DNA of 64,000 nucleotides from Leifsonia shinshuensis (GTDB lineage Bacteria > Actinomycetota > Actinomycetes > Actinomycetales > Microbacteriaceae): NCBI RefSeq assembly GCF_022606355.1, contig NZ_JAHHZQ010000003.1, positions 620,001 to 684,000 on the forward strand, written 5' to 3'. Shown in pieces: positions 8,373 through 16,669 of this stretch. Position 1 is the first letter of the stretch. Every line of letters starts with the position of its first letter. The position numbers and the translations under genes were made by a program. The notes under the pieces are model-generated. The model did no database searches. It had not been told where the DNA came from and was given only the letters and a program-made list of their open reading frames with translations.

Positions 8373-9152
8373 TCAGGCGAAGATCTCGTCGAGGAAGCAC
8401 ACCAGCGCGCGCCAGCTGCGGGCGTCGGCGAGGGGGCGGTAGCGGTCGGTTCCCGGGATCGTGAACGCGTGCGGGGCTCCCGAGTAGGTGGTCAACTGCC
8501 AGTCGACGTGCGGTGCCGCGCGCAGCTCGTTCTCGAACGCGGCCACCGCGTCGTCGGGCACGGCGGGGTCGGAGCCGCCCGTCAGGACCAGCAGGGAGGC
8601 TGCGATCGCGGCCGCATCGGAGGGGTCGTGGGCGATCAGCCCGCCGTGGAAGGAGACCACGCCGCGGGCCGGGGCGCCGGTGCGGGCGAACTCGAGCGCC
8701 GCGGTGCCGCCGAAGCAGTAGCCGATCACGGCCAGTCGCGCCGGGTCGACGGCCGGGTGCTGCTGCAGCCGGCTGAAGCCGGCGGCGACGCGCGAGCGCA
8801 GCAGGTCCAGGTCGCGGTAGTACCGGCCGGCGACCTTCGGCGCCTCCTCGCCGCTCGGCCGCACGCCGGCGCCGTACAGGTCGGCCGCGAACGCGACGTA
8901 GCCGCGCCGGGCCAGCATCTGCGCGCGCATCCGAACGTTGTCGCCCACGCCGTTCCAGTCGTGCAGGATCAGCACGGCCGGACGCCGGTCGTCGGCCTGC
9001 ACGTCCCTGGCGAGGTAGCCCTCGAGCGGGACGCCCTCGTGCTCGTAGTCGACGACCTCCGCATCGATCACGGAGTGCTCGCCGATCGGCACCTGCTCGA
9101 GCAGGGCCTGGTGGGCGGGGGACAGTGCGGGCGACGGGTTCTCGATCGTCAC
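8373..9152 (-). CDS. Dienelactone hydrolase family protein
   Basis: A cytoplasmic alpha/beta hydrolase of 259 residues, the usual length for this family (archetype: dienelactone hydrolase of the chlorocatechol pathway). The catalytic triad is visible: Cys at about 146 in the nucleophile elbow GYCFGG, an Asp near 198, and His at about 228 in GAPHAF. An early HDWNG motif near 64-68 forms part of the oxyanion region. The GTG start is followed by VTIENPSPAL. The upstream extension of the open frame is not protein-like. The true substrate is unknown, as many family members act on other esters. Confidence 0.8.
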   Translation of the reverse strand: MTIENPSPALSPAHQALLEQVPIGEHSVIDAEVVDYEHEGVPLEGYLARDVQADDRRPAVLILHDWNGVGDNVRMRAQMLARRGYVAFAADLYGAGVRPSGEEAPKVAGRYYRDLDLLRSRVAAGFSRLQQHPAVDPARLAVIGYCFGGTAALEFARTGAPARGVVSFHGGLIAHDPSDAAAIAASLLVLTGGSDPAVPDDAVAAFENELRAAPHVDWQLTTYSGAPHAFTIPGTDRYRPLADARSWRALVCFLDEIFA

Positions 9153-9323
9153 GGGTGAGGCTCCAGCGTGTCTCGCGGCGCGCGCGACGGGTGACGCACG
9201 CGGCCTGGCCTGCTGCAGCTCGATCGCGGAATGCGGGCGGGCGCCCGGATGGTGCGGGTCGGGTGCCCACGCGTTCACGATACCTCCCCTCCGTTCCGCC
9301 CGCGACGGTCGTACGATGGGCGC

Positions 9324-9617
9324 ATGTCCACCGAGTTCAGCAACGAGACCGACGCGAACCGCTACGCGATGCGGATCGGCGGCGAACTGGTCGGCATCCT
9401 CGACTACAGCATCCTGGGCGGCACGATCTCGCTGACCCGGGCGTTCACGGTGCCCGCGCAGCGCGGCAAGGGATACGCCGCCGACCTGGTCGCCTACGCC
9501 GTCGACGACATCGAACGCACCTCCGACCGCCGGATCGTGCCGATGTGCTGGTACGTCGCCGACTGGTTCGAGGCCCACCCCGAGCGGGCCGGCCTCCTGC
9601 AACGCCGCGCCGGCTGA
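9324..9617 (+). CDS. GNAT-like N-acetyltransferase, short YjdJ type
   Basis: A 97-residue protein of the short acetyltransferase group in which the acetyl-CoA loop appears as VPAQRGKGYAADLVAYAV. The C-terminal half carries VPMCWYVADWFEAHPE, matching the conserved CxYVxxxxxxxPE pattern of this family. The ATG sits after a purine-rich stretch. The stop is followed after 3 bases by the next gene on the same strand, suggesting an operon. The substrate is unknown. Confidence 0.75.
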   Translation: MSTEFSNETDANRYAMRIGGELVGILDYSILGGTISLTRAFTVPAQRGKGYAADLVAYAVDDIERTSDRRIVPMCWYVADWFEAHPERAGLLQRRAG

Positions 9618-9620
9618 CCG

Positions 9621-10637
9621 ATGGCGAGCCGGGGGTCCGCATCCGTGCAGCGTTCCGCCGCGCGGGTGGTTCGCTTCGGTGACGCCTCCGCCATGGCGAT
9701 CACGCACGAGACGCTCCGGCCGCCGCGCGGCAACGAAGTGGCCGTTCGGATCACCCACGCCGCGCTCAGCTCGACGGACGTGCTGGCCCGGCGAGGCGGC
9801 TACGTGCTCCAGCCGGTGCCGGGTTTCGTTCCGGGCTACGACTTCGTCGGGGTGTTGGAGACCGAGTCCGCGGTGTCGGCGGCGCTCGGCCTGCGCGCCG
9901 GCGCCCGGGTCGCCGGCGTGCTGCCGCGGATGGGCGCGCACGCGACGCGCCTGGTGCTGTCACCCACGTTCCTCGTCGCGGTTCCCGACGCCCTGACCTC
10001 GGAGCGCGCGGCGACTCTTCCGCTGACCGCCGTGACCGCGGCGGTCGCTCTGCGGTACGCGGGGCCGGCCCGCAGCATCCTGGTGCAGGGTGTCAGCGGA
10101 GCCGTCGGGTCGCTCGTGGCACAGCTCGCCCTGCGCGACGACCGTGTCGTCGTGGGGACCGGATCCGCCCTCCCGCCGGCGCTCGCCCCACACGGCCTGG
10201 ACGTGCCGCTCGCCGACTCCCGCGACCCCGACTGGCCGGCGCGCGCCCGCGAGCTGGCCGGCGGCTCCGTGGAGGCCGCGATCGACGACTCGGGATCGCC
10301 GTGCGTCCGCGAGGCCGTCGACCCGAGCGGCGTGGTCGTGCACACCGCGTTCGCCGGCCGTGCAGGGCAGCGGCGCGAGGACGCCGTGCGCGAGACCGCC
10401 TCCGCTGTGCTGCACCGTTTCGGCCACCCGCGCGAGGTGGTCTGCGCCGTGCCGTTCTGGGTGCTCAGGAGGCGGCCGGCGTACCGCCGTCTGCTCGCCG
10501 GGCTCCTGGACGACGCCGCCGACGGCCGGCTGACCCCGTTCGATCCGCAGGTGGTGCCGTTCGACTCGGTGTGGGAAGCCCATCGCCTCGCCGATCAGCG
10601 CCCGGCCGGCCGAACGATCGTGCTGGCCATGCCCTGA
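9621..10637 (+). CDS. MDR-family quinone/alcohol dehydrogenase-like oxidoreductase
   Basis: The 338 residues fit the zinc-independent quinone-oxidoreductase branch of the medium-chain dehydrogenases. An N-terminal GroES-like domain contains PGFVPGYDFVGVLE, and a Rossmann domain has the nucleotide-binding stretch VQGVSGAVGSLVAQLAL near residues 154-170. No structural zinc cysteines are seen. The protein would reduce a small enone or quinone using NADPH. The start lies 3 bases after the preceding acetyltransferase stop. The stop codon lies in the first unit of a 16-bp tandem repeat. Confidence 0.75.
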   Translation: MASRGSASVQRSAARVVRFGDASAMAITHETLRPPRGNEVAVRITHAALSSTDVLARRGGYVLQPVPGFVPGYDFVGVLETESAVSAALGLRAGARVAGVLPRMGAHATRLVLSPTFLVAVPDALTSERAATLPLTAVTAAVALRYAGPARSILVQGVSGAVGSLVAQLALRDDRVVVGTGSALPPALAPHGLDVPLADSRDPDWPARARELAGGSVEAAIDDSGSPCVREAVDPSGVVVHTAFAGRAGQRREDAVRETASAVLHRFGHPREVVCAVPFWVLRRRPAYRRLLAGLLDDAADGRLTPFDPQVVPFDSVWEAHRLADQRPAGRTIVLAMP

Positions 10638-10714
10638 CGCCAGTGGGTACCGACGCCGGTGGATTCTGACGCCGGTGGATTCTGACGCCGGCGGGTACGG
10701 ACGCCCCCGCGGTG
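10635..10714 (+). repeat. 16-bp tandem repeat, five imperfect units
   Basis: Consecutive units with an exact 16-base period, consensus TGACGCCGGTGGATTC. Units 2 and 3 differ at one base, units 1 and 4 differ at a few, and unit 5 is degenerate. The array starts on the stop codon of the oxidoreductase gene. The rest of the interval to 10906 shows no gene or clear signal. Confidence 0.85.
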
Positions 10715-10906
10715 TGGAGGACGAGCCGCCGGCCGTTGTCGCCAGACGCGGCCCGTCCACCGGGTGAGACGGCGCGCCGCACGGAGCGTAACGCCCCACC
10801 TCCTGGGTCAACGATGGTCGCGACCCGCCGCATCGGCGCGCACCGCGGCGGCGTGTCGGGCGGTCGGGTCGGGCGGAACGGGTCGCGCGGGCGCGGGAGC
10901 CACGCG

Positions 10907-11533
10907 CTAGGTGTCGAGGAGGCCGAGCTCGAGCGCCCGCCGCACCGCGGAGGTGCGGTCGGACACGCCGAGCTTCTCGTACGCGCGGGCCAGGTAGGTC
11001 TTCACCGTCGCCTCCCCGATGAACAGCTCGGAGCCGATCGCCGCGTTGGTGAGGCCGTCCGCCGCGAGTCGCAGCACCTTGACCTCCTGGGCCGACAGGG
11101 CCGGAGCCTGCCCCCGTCCCTGGAGGCGACCGAGCAGCGCGGAGGCCGCGGACGTCGCCAGCACGGTCTCCCCCGCAGCCGCGGCCCGCACGGAGCGCGC
11201 GAGCTCGGCGGGCGCGATGTCCTTGAGGAGGTAGCCGCTCGCTCCCGCCTCGATGGCACGCAGGATGTCCTGATCCGTCTCGTAGGTGGTCAGCACGACG
11301 ACGCGCGTGGCGGGATGCCCCGCCGCGATCGCGCGCGTCGCCGCGACGCCGTCGCCGCCCGGCATCCGCAGGTCCATCAGCACGAGGTCCGGGTTCAGCT
11401 CTGCGACGAGCGAGACGGCCTCCGGTCCGCTGCCGGCCTGGCCCACCACCTCGATGTCGTCGTAGCCCTGCAGCATCCCGCGGATGCCTTCGCGCACGAC
11501 GGGGTGGTCGTCCGCGAGCAGGATGCGGATCAT
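10907..11533 (-). CDS. Response regulator, NarL/LuxR family
   Basis: Regulator of the third NarL-type system. The receiver domain has DD at 8-9, the phospho-acceptor aspartate at about 54 (LVLMDLRMPGG) and a lysine at about 104. The LuxR helix-turn-helix contains LSAQEVKVLRLAADGLTNAA and EATVKTYLARAYEKLG. Its ATG overlaps the kinase stop by 4 bases. It is the last gene of an efflux-kinase-regulator operon, so the pump may be under its control (inference from context). Confidence 0.9.
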   Translation of the reverse strand: MIRILLADDHPVVREGIRGMLQGYDDIEVVGQAGSGPEAVSLVAELNPDLVLMDLRMPGGDGVAATRAIAAGHPATRVVVLTTYETDQDILRAIEAGASGYLLKDIAPAELARSVRAAAAGETVLATSAASALLGRLQGRGQAPALSAQEVKVLRLAADGLTNAAIGSELFIGEATVKTYLARAYEKLGVSDRTSAVRRALELGLLDT

Positions 11534-12747
11534 CGCGCGCCCTCCGTCGGGAGCAGGACGACCAGCCGGGTGCCCCGACCGGCGGCGCTCGCGAGGTCGA
11601 ACGTCCCACCGGCCTCGCGGACCCGCGACGACATCCCGTCGATGCCGAAGCCGTCCCGCGGCGCAGCCGGGTCGAAGCCCCGACCGTCGTCGCGCACGCT
11701 GAGCCGTACCGCCGCCGGTTCGTAGGCGAGCGACGCCTCGACCGTGCGGGCGCCCGCGTGCTTGCGCACGTTCGCGAGCGCCTCCTGGAACACGCGGAGC
11801 GCGACCACCTCGACGGCCGGGGCCGCCGGTCTCGGCGCGCCGTCCACGCGGAACTCCACCGGGACTCCGGTCTCGTCGCCGAAGCGTGCGGCGACCCGGG
11901 CGAGCGCCTGGTCGAGGGTGGAGTCGGCCAGCCGTCCGGGAGTGAGGGCCGCGATGATGCGCCTCGACTCCCGGAGGTTCTCCTGCGCAGTCTCGGTCAT
12001 CAACTCCACGTGCCGGCGCGCGGACGCGGGGTCGGCCTCCAGCTCGCCCTGAACCGCGTGGCCCAGCGTGACGATGCTCGTGAACCCCTGCGCGAGGGTG
12101 TCGTGCATCTCACGTGCGATGCGCTCGCGCTCGGCCGCTGCGCCCTGCTGCTCGGACAGCTCGGCGATCTCGCGCTGCTGTTCGCGCAGCCGCTCGATGA
12201 GGAGGCCGCGCTCCCGGCTCTGCTTGGTGACGGCCGTGATGCGATTGCTGAAGTAGATCGACACGGCGATGACGAGCAGCGTCATGCCGATCGTGGAGGC
12301 GACGTCGCCGGGGGCGAGGTCGCCGACAAGCCAGCGCACCCCCACCCCGCCGAGGTTGAGCACGACGATCGCGATCGCGGCCGGGACGGCGGACAGCATG
12401 AGGAAGAACTGCGGCGACAGCACGAACAGGGCGACGTTGGACCAGTTGTTGAGCCCGTAGGCCACGAAGTAGACCGCGGTGCCGAGCCCGGCGTACGCCC
12501 ACGAACGCCAGGTGTTCGAGCGGACCCCCGCACGACTCGGCCGGGCGACGAACCAGTAGACGGGAAAGAGCGCGAGGATCAGCCCGGCGGCCGTCAGGGT
12601 CCTGGCGAGCCCGGTGTACGGGTTCGCCAGGACCAGCACGACGGAGGCGACGGTAGCGGCGGCCGAGTAGCCGATCCAGTCGCCGAACCAGCGGTCGTCG
12701 ACCCGGCCGGTCGGGCGGTCGTCGATGAGGTCGGACGGGCGGGTCAC
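11530..12747 (-). CDS. Sensor histidine kinase, NarL/DesK-type (HisKA_3)
   Basis: A 405-residue membrane kinase. About six helices occupy residues 25-175. A coiled-coil-like linker (RERGLLIERLREQQREIAEL) leads to the H-box EMHDTLAQGFTSIVTLGHA near residue 212 and a HATPase_c domain with EALANVRKHAGA and DDGRGFDPAAP. The GTG start lies 2 bases after the efflux-pump stop, and the longer frame upstream is a shadow of the pump gene. The H-box is very close to that of the kinase at 344-1459, suggesting an old duplication. Confidence 0.88.
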   Translation of the reverse strand: MTRPSDLIDDRPTGRVDDRWFGDWIGYSAAATVASVVLVLANPYTGLARTLTAAGLILALFPVYWFVARPSRAGVRSNTWRSWAYAGLGTAVYFVAYGLNNWSNVALFVLSPQFFLMLSAVPAAIAIVVLNLGGVGVRWLVGDLAPGDVASTIGMTLLVIAVSIYFSNRITAVTKQSRERGLLIERLREQQREIAELSEQQGAAAERERIAREMHDTLAQGFTSIVTLGHAVQGELEADPASARRHVELMTETAQENLRESRRIIAALTPGRLADSTLDQALARVAARFGDETGVPVEFRVDGAPRPAAPAVEVVALRVFQEALANVRKHAGARTVEASLAYEPAAVRLSVRDDGRGFDPAAPRDGFGIDGMSSRVREAGGTFDLASAAGRGTRLVVLLPTEGAR

Positions 12748-12749
12748 GT

Positions 12750-14360
12750 TCAGACTGTAGCGTTCTCGGCTCCGGAGGCGGCGGGCTCGGCGGTCTCCGT
12801 CGAGCCGTCGGCCTCTCCACCCTCCGGCAGCGAAGTGCGCCCCGCCGGGTAGAGCAGCCCGATCACCGCGACGACCGCCATCGCCGCCGCCATGCCCCAG
12901 AACGCCCACTGCACGGCCGACGCGTAGTCCGAACGGACGGCGTGCAGGATCTGCTCCTGAACGGCGTGCGGCAGCGTCGACAGCGCGCTCGATCGGTCGG
13001 AGGCGCCGCTGATCTGGTTCACCGCGTCCTGCGCGTTCGCCGCCGAGCCGCCGAACTTCGCGAACGAGGCGGTCAGGAGGTCGGTCAGCCGGGAGGTCAC
13101 GATCGTCGAGAAGACCGCGATGCCGAGCGCGCCTCCGAAGTTCTTCATCGTCTGGGTCAGCGCGGACGCCTCGCCGTAGCTGGCGCCGACCGCGCGGTTG
13201 ACGGCGTCGGTCGACACCGGAGTGAACATGAGGCCGATGCCGGTTCCGGCGAGCACGAGCGGGGCGGTCTGGGCGTTGAAGAAGATCGAGCCGTCCACAC
13301 CGAGGTCGGTGGCGCCCAGCGCCAGCCAGACGAAGCCGGCCGCCCCCACGACGCCGCCGAGCAGCACCATCGCCTTCGCGCCCTGCCGGTCGAACCGCAC
13401 GGAGCCGATCCGGCTGCCGATGACGAAGCCGATGAAGAACTTGAGGAACAGGATCCCGGTCTCCATCGCCGTCAGCTGCAGCGACACCTGGCCCCACACA
13501 CTGAGGAAGAAGAAGGCCGACATGAAGGCGATGGAGGCGAACAGCGTCGCCAGGCGCGAGAACAGGACGCCGCGGTCACGGAACGCCCGCACCTGGACGA
13601 GCGGCTGGGCCGTGCGAAGCTGCAGCCAGCCGAACAGCACGAGCAGCACGGCGCCGCCGATCATGCTCGCCAGCACCGCCGCATTGCCCCACCCCCACGG
13701 GCTGGCCTGCTGGAGACCGAAGACGAGTGCGGCCATACCGGCCGCCACGACCGACGCGCCGAGCCAGTCGATCCGCTCGCGGCGACGCGTCGACGGGCGG
13801 GCGGTGAGCGCGACGATCACGAAGGAGACCACGGCGATCGGCACATTGACCCAGAAGATCGAACGCCAGGTCCACTGCGTGAGGTAGCCTCCCGCGATCG
13901 GGCCGACCGCGGTCATCGCCCCGGTGATGGTGAAGAAGATCGCCATCGCCCGGCCGCGCCGTTCGCGCGGGAAGCCTTCGACGACGATGCCGATCGCCGC
14001 GGGGAACATGATCGCGCCGCTGACGCCCTGCAGCGCACGGGCGCCGACCAGCCAGGCCTCGGCGAGGTCGCCGGACGGAGTCAGGCCGCAGAGCAGCGAG
14101 GTGACGCCGAAACCGGCGATGCCGACGAGGGCCATCCGCTTGTGCCCGACGACATCGGCGACACGGCCGCCGAGCAGGAAGAACGCGGCGGTCGTGAGCA
14201 GGTAGACGTTGACGGCCCACTGCATGCCGTCGTGGCTCAGGCCGAGGTTCTGCTGGATGGTCGGGGCGGAGAGCGCCACGATCGTCTGGTCGATCGTCGT
14301 CATCGAGACGGCGAGGATGAGGCCGACGAGCGCCGGCTTCGACGAGGATGCGGGAGTCAT
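12750..14360 (-). CDS. DHA2-family MFS multidrug exporter (EmrB/QacA type)
   Basis: A 536-residue proton-driven exporter predicted to have 14 transmembrane helices. Motif C-like and family stretches are present, including IDQTIVALSAPTIQQNLG in helix 1 and GGRVADVVGHKRM as motif A after helix 2. The tail is charged and non-membrane. The ATG giving MTPASSSKP was chosen because the longer frame crosses a palindrome. It heads an operon with a two-component system, an arrangement that often marks drug- or envelope-stress-induced efflux. A 54-bp palindrome lies 40 bases upstream of the start. Confidence 0.88.
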   Translation of the reverse strand: MTPASSSKPALVGLILAVSMTTIDQTIVALSAPTIQQNLGLSHDGMQWAVNVYLLTTAAFFLLGGRVADVVGHKRMALVGIAGFGVTSLLCGLTPSGDLAEAWLVGARALQGVSGAIMFPAAIGIVVEGFPRERRGRAMAIFFTITGAMTAVGPIAGGYLTQWTWRSIFWVNVPIAVVSFVIVALTARPSTRRRERIDWLGASVVAAGMAALVFGLQQASPWGWGNAAVLASMIGGAVLLVLFGWLQLRTAQPLVQVRAFRDRGVLFSRLATLFASIAFMSAFFFLSVWGQVSLQLTAMETGILFLKFFIGFVIGSRIGSVRFDRQGAKAMVLLGGVVGAAGFVWLALGATDLGVDGSIFFNAQTAPLVLAGTGIGLMFTPVSTDAVNRAVGASYGEASALTQTMKNFGGALGIAVFSTIVTSRLTDLLTASFAKFGGSAANAQDAVNQISGASDRSSALSTLPHAVQEQILHAVRSDYASAVQWAFWGMAAAMAVVAVIGLLYPAGRTSLPEGGEADGSTETAEPAASGAENATV

Positions 14361-14399
14361 GTCTCCAGCGTCGTCGGCCGAGCGTCGCGGCGGCACCGA

Positions 14400-14453
14400 C
14401 TGACGGTGGTCACCGGTGTCCACCGATCGGTGGACACCGGTGGTCACCGTCAG
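14400..14453. promoter_or_regulatory. 54-bp near-perfect palindrome upstream of efflux gene
   Basis: Two 27-base arms meet with no spacer at CGATCG (14424-14429) and differ at only 2 positions. Each arm contains GGTGGTCACCG-like and GGTGTCCACC-like sub-palindromes. The left end is 40 bases from the exporter start. The right end covers the stop codon of the reductase gene. It could be an operator for a dimeric repressor or a terminator of the upstream gene. Confidence 0.75.
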
Positions 14454-15064
14454 TCGACGTCGTAGGTGAGGTGGGTCGCGTTGGACGTGACCACGACCTC
14501 CCGCTGCGTCAGCGTGCGCCGTGGGGCGTTCACGAACAGGGGCGTGCCCGCACCGAGGATGATTGGCGAGAGGTGGAGGATGAGCGTGTCCGCGAGGCCG
14601 GAGGCGACCACCGAGGCGACCAGTGCGCCACCGCCCATCACCACCACGTCGAGGTCGGCGCCCTTCGCGGCCGACTGCGCCTCTGCGCTGTGGCGCGCGA
14701 GCGCGATCGCGTCGGCGAGGCCCGTGGTCGCGAACGTCCAGTCGAGCCCGGTCAACCGAACGTGCTCGGGCGCGGCGCTTGTGACCACGAAGAACGGAGG
14801 CTTGCCGACCTCCGTCGCGCCGTAGCCGAGCTCGTCGCTCCAGCCGCCGGGGGCATCGATGACATCGAACAGCCTGCGCCCCATGACGACGGCGCCCGAG
14901 CGCGCGGTGGCGGCCTCCAGGATGCGCTGGTCGTCCGGGTCGTCGGAGAACACCCACCGGTGCAAGGGCTCCCCTCCGGTGCCCAGGCCGTTGCCGGGCC
15001 CGGAGTCGGGCCCCGTGACGAAGCCGTCGAGGGAGACGGTGATGTCGGCGACGACGCGCGTCAT
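14450..15064 (-). CDS. Dihydrofolate reductase/RibD C-terminal-like family protein
   Basis: A 204-residue single-domain protein of the RibD_C/DHFR-like group. The family opening RVVADITVSLDGFVTGPD is present, followed by GAVVMGRRLFDV and the late VVMGGGALVASVVASGLADT loop that contacts NADPH. It is the last gene of an operon with an ArsR repressor and a SRPBCC protein, a grouping seen often in actinobacteria. It probably reduces a small molecule with NADPH; the substrate is unknown. The stop lies inside a long palindrome. Confidence 0.82.
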   Translation of the reverse strand: MTRVVADITVSLDGFVTGPDSGPGNGLGTGGEPLHRWVFSDDPDDQRILEAATARSGAVVMGRRLFDVIDAPGGWSDELGYGATEVGKPPFFVVTSAAPEHVRLTGLDWTFATTGLADAIALARHSAEAQSAAKGADLDVVVMGGGALVASVVASGLADTLILHLSPIILGAGTPLFVNAPRRTLTQREVVVTSNATHLTYDVD

Positions 15065-15069
15065 CGGGC

Positions 15070-15546
15070 TCACCCCCTCGCCAGCAGCTCGTCGAGCTTC
15101 TGGTAGCCCTCGGTCATGCCGTACTCCATGCCCTCGGCGATCATCGCCTCCAGAGCCTCCTTGGACGGGAAGACCGAGTGACCGACCAGCCGGGAGCGCC
15201 CTCCCGGGAGCGACTCGAACCGCAGCAGGTCGAGGCTGACCTCGTTCGGCGCGCCCAGGTACTCGAACGTCTGGATGATGAGCTCGTTCTCGACGATCGT
15301 GTGGATGACGCCGCGGAACGCGTAGACGTTCCCGTCGGGGTCGGCCTGCTCGAAGGCGTAGCCACCGCCGGTGCGGAAGTCCCAGTGGGTGATCGCGTTG
15401 TCGAGGCCGCGCGGCCCGATCCACTGCACGTAGAGCTCGGGGTCGGCGTGGGCTCGGAAGACGGCCTCGACCGGGGCCTCGAACTCGCGGGTGATGTCGG
15501 CGTACGACGTGCCGGGTACGGCATCGATGACGACGGGGTTGCTCAT
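15070..15546 (-). CDS. SRPBCC/AHSA1-domain protein
   Basis: A 158-residue START-like (Bet v1 fold) protein of the AHSA1 group. Recognisable parts are the early REFEAPVEAVFRAHADPEL, the WIGPRG loop and the C-terminal helix KEALEAMIAEGMEYGMTEGY. Such proteins bind a hydrophobic ligand. Many are encoded next to an ArsR repressor, as here, where the ATG overlaps the repressor stop by 4 bases. The downstream reductase starts 6 bases later. Together the genes look like one small-molecule response operon. Confidence 0.85.
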   Translation of the reverse strand: MSNPVVIDAVPGTSYADITREFEAPVEAVFRAHADPELYVQWIGPRGLDNAITHWDFRTGGGYAFEQADPDGNVYAFRGVIHTIVENELIIQTFEYLGAPNEVSLDLLRFESLPGGRSRLVGHSVFPSKEALEAMIAEGMEYGMTEGYQKLDELLARG

Positions 15547-15893
15547 GATTCCTTCTCCTTCTTCCGTCTGCTCGGTTCTGCTGCGGCGAGGAGCCCGTCG
15601 AGCGCCCGGTAGCGCGCCTCGGCCTCCAGCCGGTACCGGTCGATCCACGAGGTGAGCCGCTGCAATGCCGCGGCGTCCACGTGCACGGGGCGCCGCTGCG
15701 CGTCGCGCGTGCGCCACACCAGGCCGGCACCCTCGAGCACACTGATGTGCTTGGACACCGCCTGGAGCGTGATGTCGAACGGCTCGGCCAGTTCGTTGAC
15801 CGTCGCGGGGCCGCGGCTGAGCCGAGCGACGATCGCTCGCCGCACCGGATCCGACAGCGCCGCGAAGGCCCTGTCGAGCGAGTCCTGCTCCAT
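15543..15893 (-). CDS. ArsR/SmtB-family transcriptional repressor
   Basis: A 116-residue winged-helix protein. The DNA-recognition part is FDITLQAVSKHISVLEGAGL (residues about 39-58), after LSDPVRRAIVARL. No metal-binding cysteine pair is visible, so it is probably not a metal sensor. It belongs to the group that controls a neighbouring AHSA1 gene. It heads the operon and lies 15 bases from a perfect 12-bp inverted repeat, so it almost certainly represses itself. Confidence 0.88.
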   Translation of the reverse strand: MEQDSLDRAFAALSDPVRRAIVARLSRGPATVNELAEPFDITLQAVSKHISVLEGAGLVWRTRDAQRRPVHVDAAALQRLTSWIDRYRLEAEARYRALDGLLAAAEPSRRKKEKES

Positions 15894-15907
15894 TAGTCAA
15901 CCACCTC

Positions 15908-15933
15908 TTTAATCAATCAGTTGATTGATTAAA
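15908..15933. promoter_or_regulatory. Operator of the ArsR-family repressor
   Basis: Perfect inverted repeat TTTAATCAATCA / TGATTGATTAAA separated by two bases, AT-rich in a GC-rich background and 15 bases upstream of the repressor ATG. This spacing and symmetry fit a winged-helix dimer site. Confidence 0.8.
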
Positions 15934-15994
15934 GGGTAGGACGATGCGGCGCGGGCGTCAACCCCCGGCGTATCCGTCTGCTCGGTCGGTCGGA

Positions 15995-16639
15995 TCAGGA
16001 GGTGACGGCTGCGTGCTCGACGCCGGGAACCGCGCCGGTGTAGTCCCGGATCCGCTCCAGGCCGTCGGTCGTGGCCGACACGTGGCCGCCCACGACTACC
16101 GTGCGGCCTCCGGACGCGACCCCGGCCGCGAGGCCCGCCTCCGCGTCCTCGAACACGACGCAGCCGGCGATCGGCACGCCCAGTCGCTGCGCGGCCAGGA
16201 GGTAGCAGGACGGGTCGGGCTTGCCGCGCTCGACATCCTCGGCGGCGACGAGCACGTCGGGGATGCCGACGCCTGCGGCGTTCAGCCGGGCGATGGCCAG
16301 CTCGCGGGGCGCGCTGGTGACGATCGCGACCGGAGCACCGCGCTCGGCGAGCGCCGCCAGCAGCCGACGAGCGCCCGGCACCTCGACGATGCCGTCGGTG
16401 CGAGTGACCTCCTCGACCACGAGCCCGGAGACGAGCTCGGCCCGGGTCTCGCGGGAGAGCGCCGGGAGGAAGTGCGCGACCGTGTCGCCCGCCTGCCTGC
16501 CGTGCGCAAAGGAGATGACGACCCGCGGGTCGAGCCCGTGGCGCTCGCAGAACTCCGTCCACACCGCCTCGACCACCGCGTGCGAGTCGACGAGGGTGCC
16601 GTCCATGTCGAAGAGGTATCCGACTGTGCTGCTGACCAT
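15995..16639 (-). CDS. HAD-superfamily sugar-phosphate-type phosphatase
   Basis: A 214-residue HAD subfamily IA enzyme. Motif I is LFDMDGTLVD with nucleophile Asp11 and general acid Asp13. Motif II is the threonine/serine in VTSAPRE. Motif III is the lysine in ERGKPDPSCY. Motif IV is FEDAEAGLAAG. The cap sits between motifs I and II, and the overall pattern resembles hexitol- or glycerol-phosphatases (HxFAHGRQAGD cap). The exact substrate cannot be told. It is a single gene, divergent from nothing nearby. Confidence 0.85.
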   Translation of the reverse strand: MVSSTVGYLFDMDGTLVDSHAVVEAVWTEFCERHGLDPRVVISFAHGRQAGDTVAHFLPALSRETRAELVSGLVVEEVTRTDGIVEVPGARRLLAALAERGAPVAIVTSAPRELAIARLNAAGVGIPDVLVAAEDVERGKPDPSCYLLAAQRLGVPIAGCVVFEDAEAGLAAGVASGGRTVVVGGHVSATTDGLERIRDYTGAVPGVEHAAVTS

Positions 16640-16669
16640 CCGACCAGCCTAGGCGGGTTGGACGGTCGC

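Noticed and set aside
10635-10714. CRISPR-like array
   Set aside because: The units abut each other with no spacers and are too short; there are no cas genes.
12942-14465. Long plus-strand open frames opposite the efflux gene and other genes
   Set aside because: They are rich in Arg, Gly, Asp and Glu, lack domain motifs and lie wholly opposite well-supported genes, as expected from GC-rich DNA.
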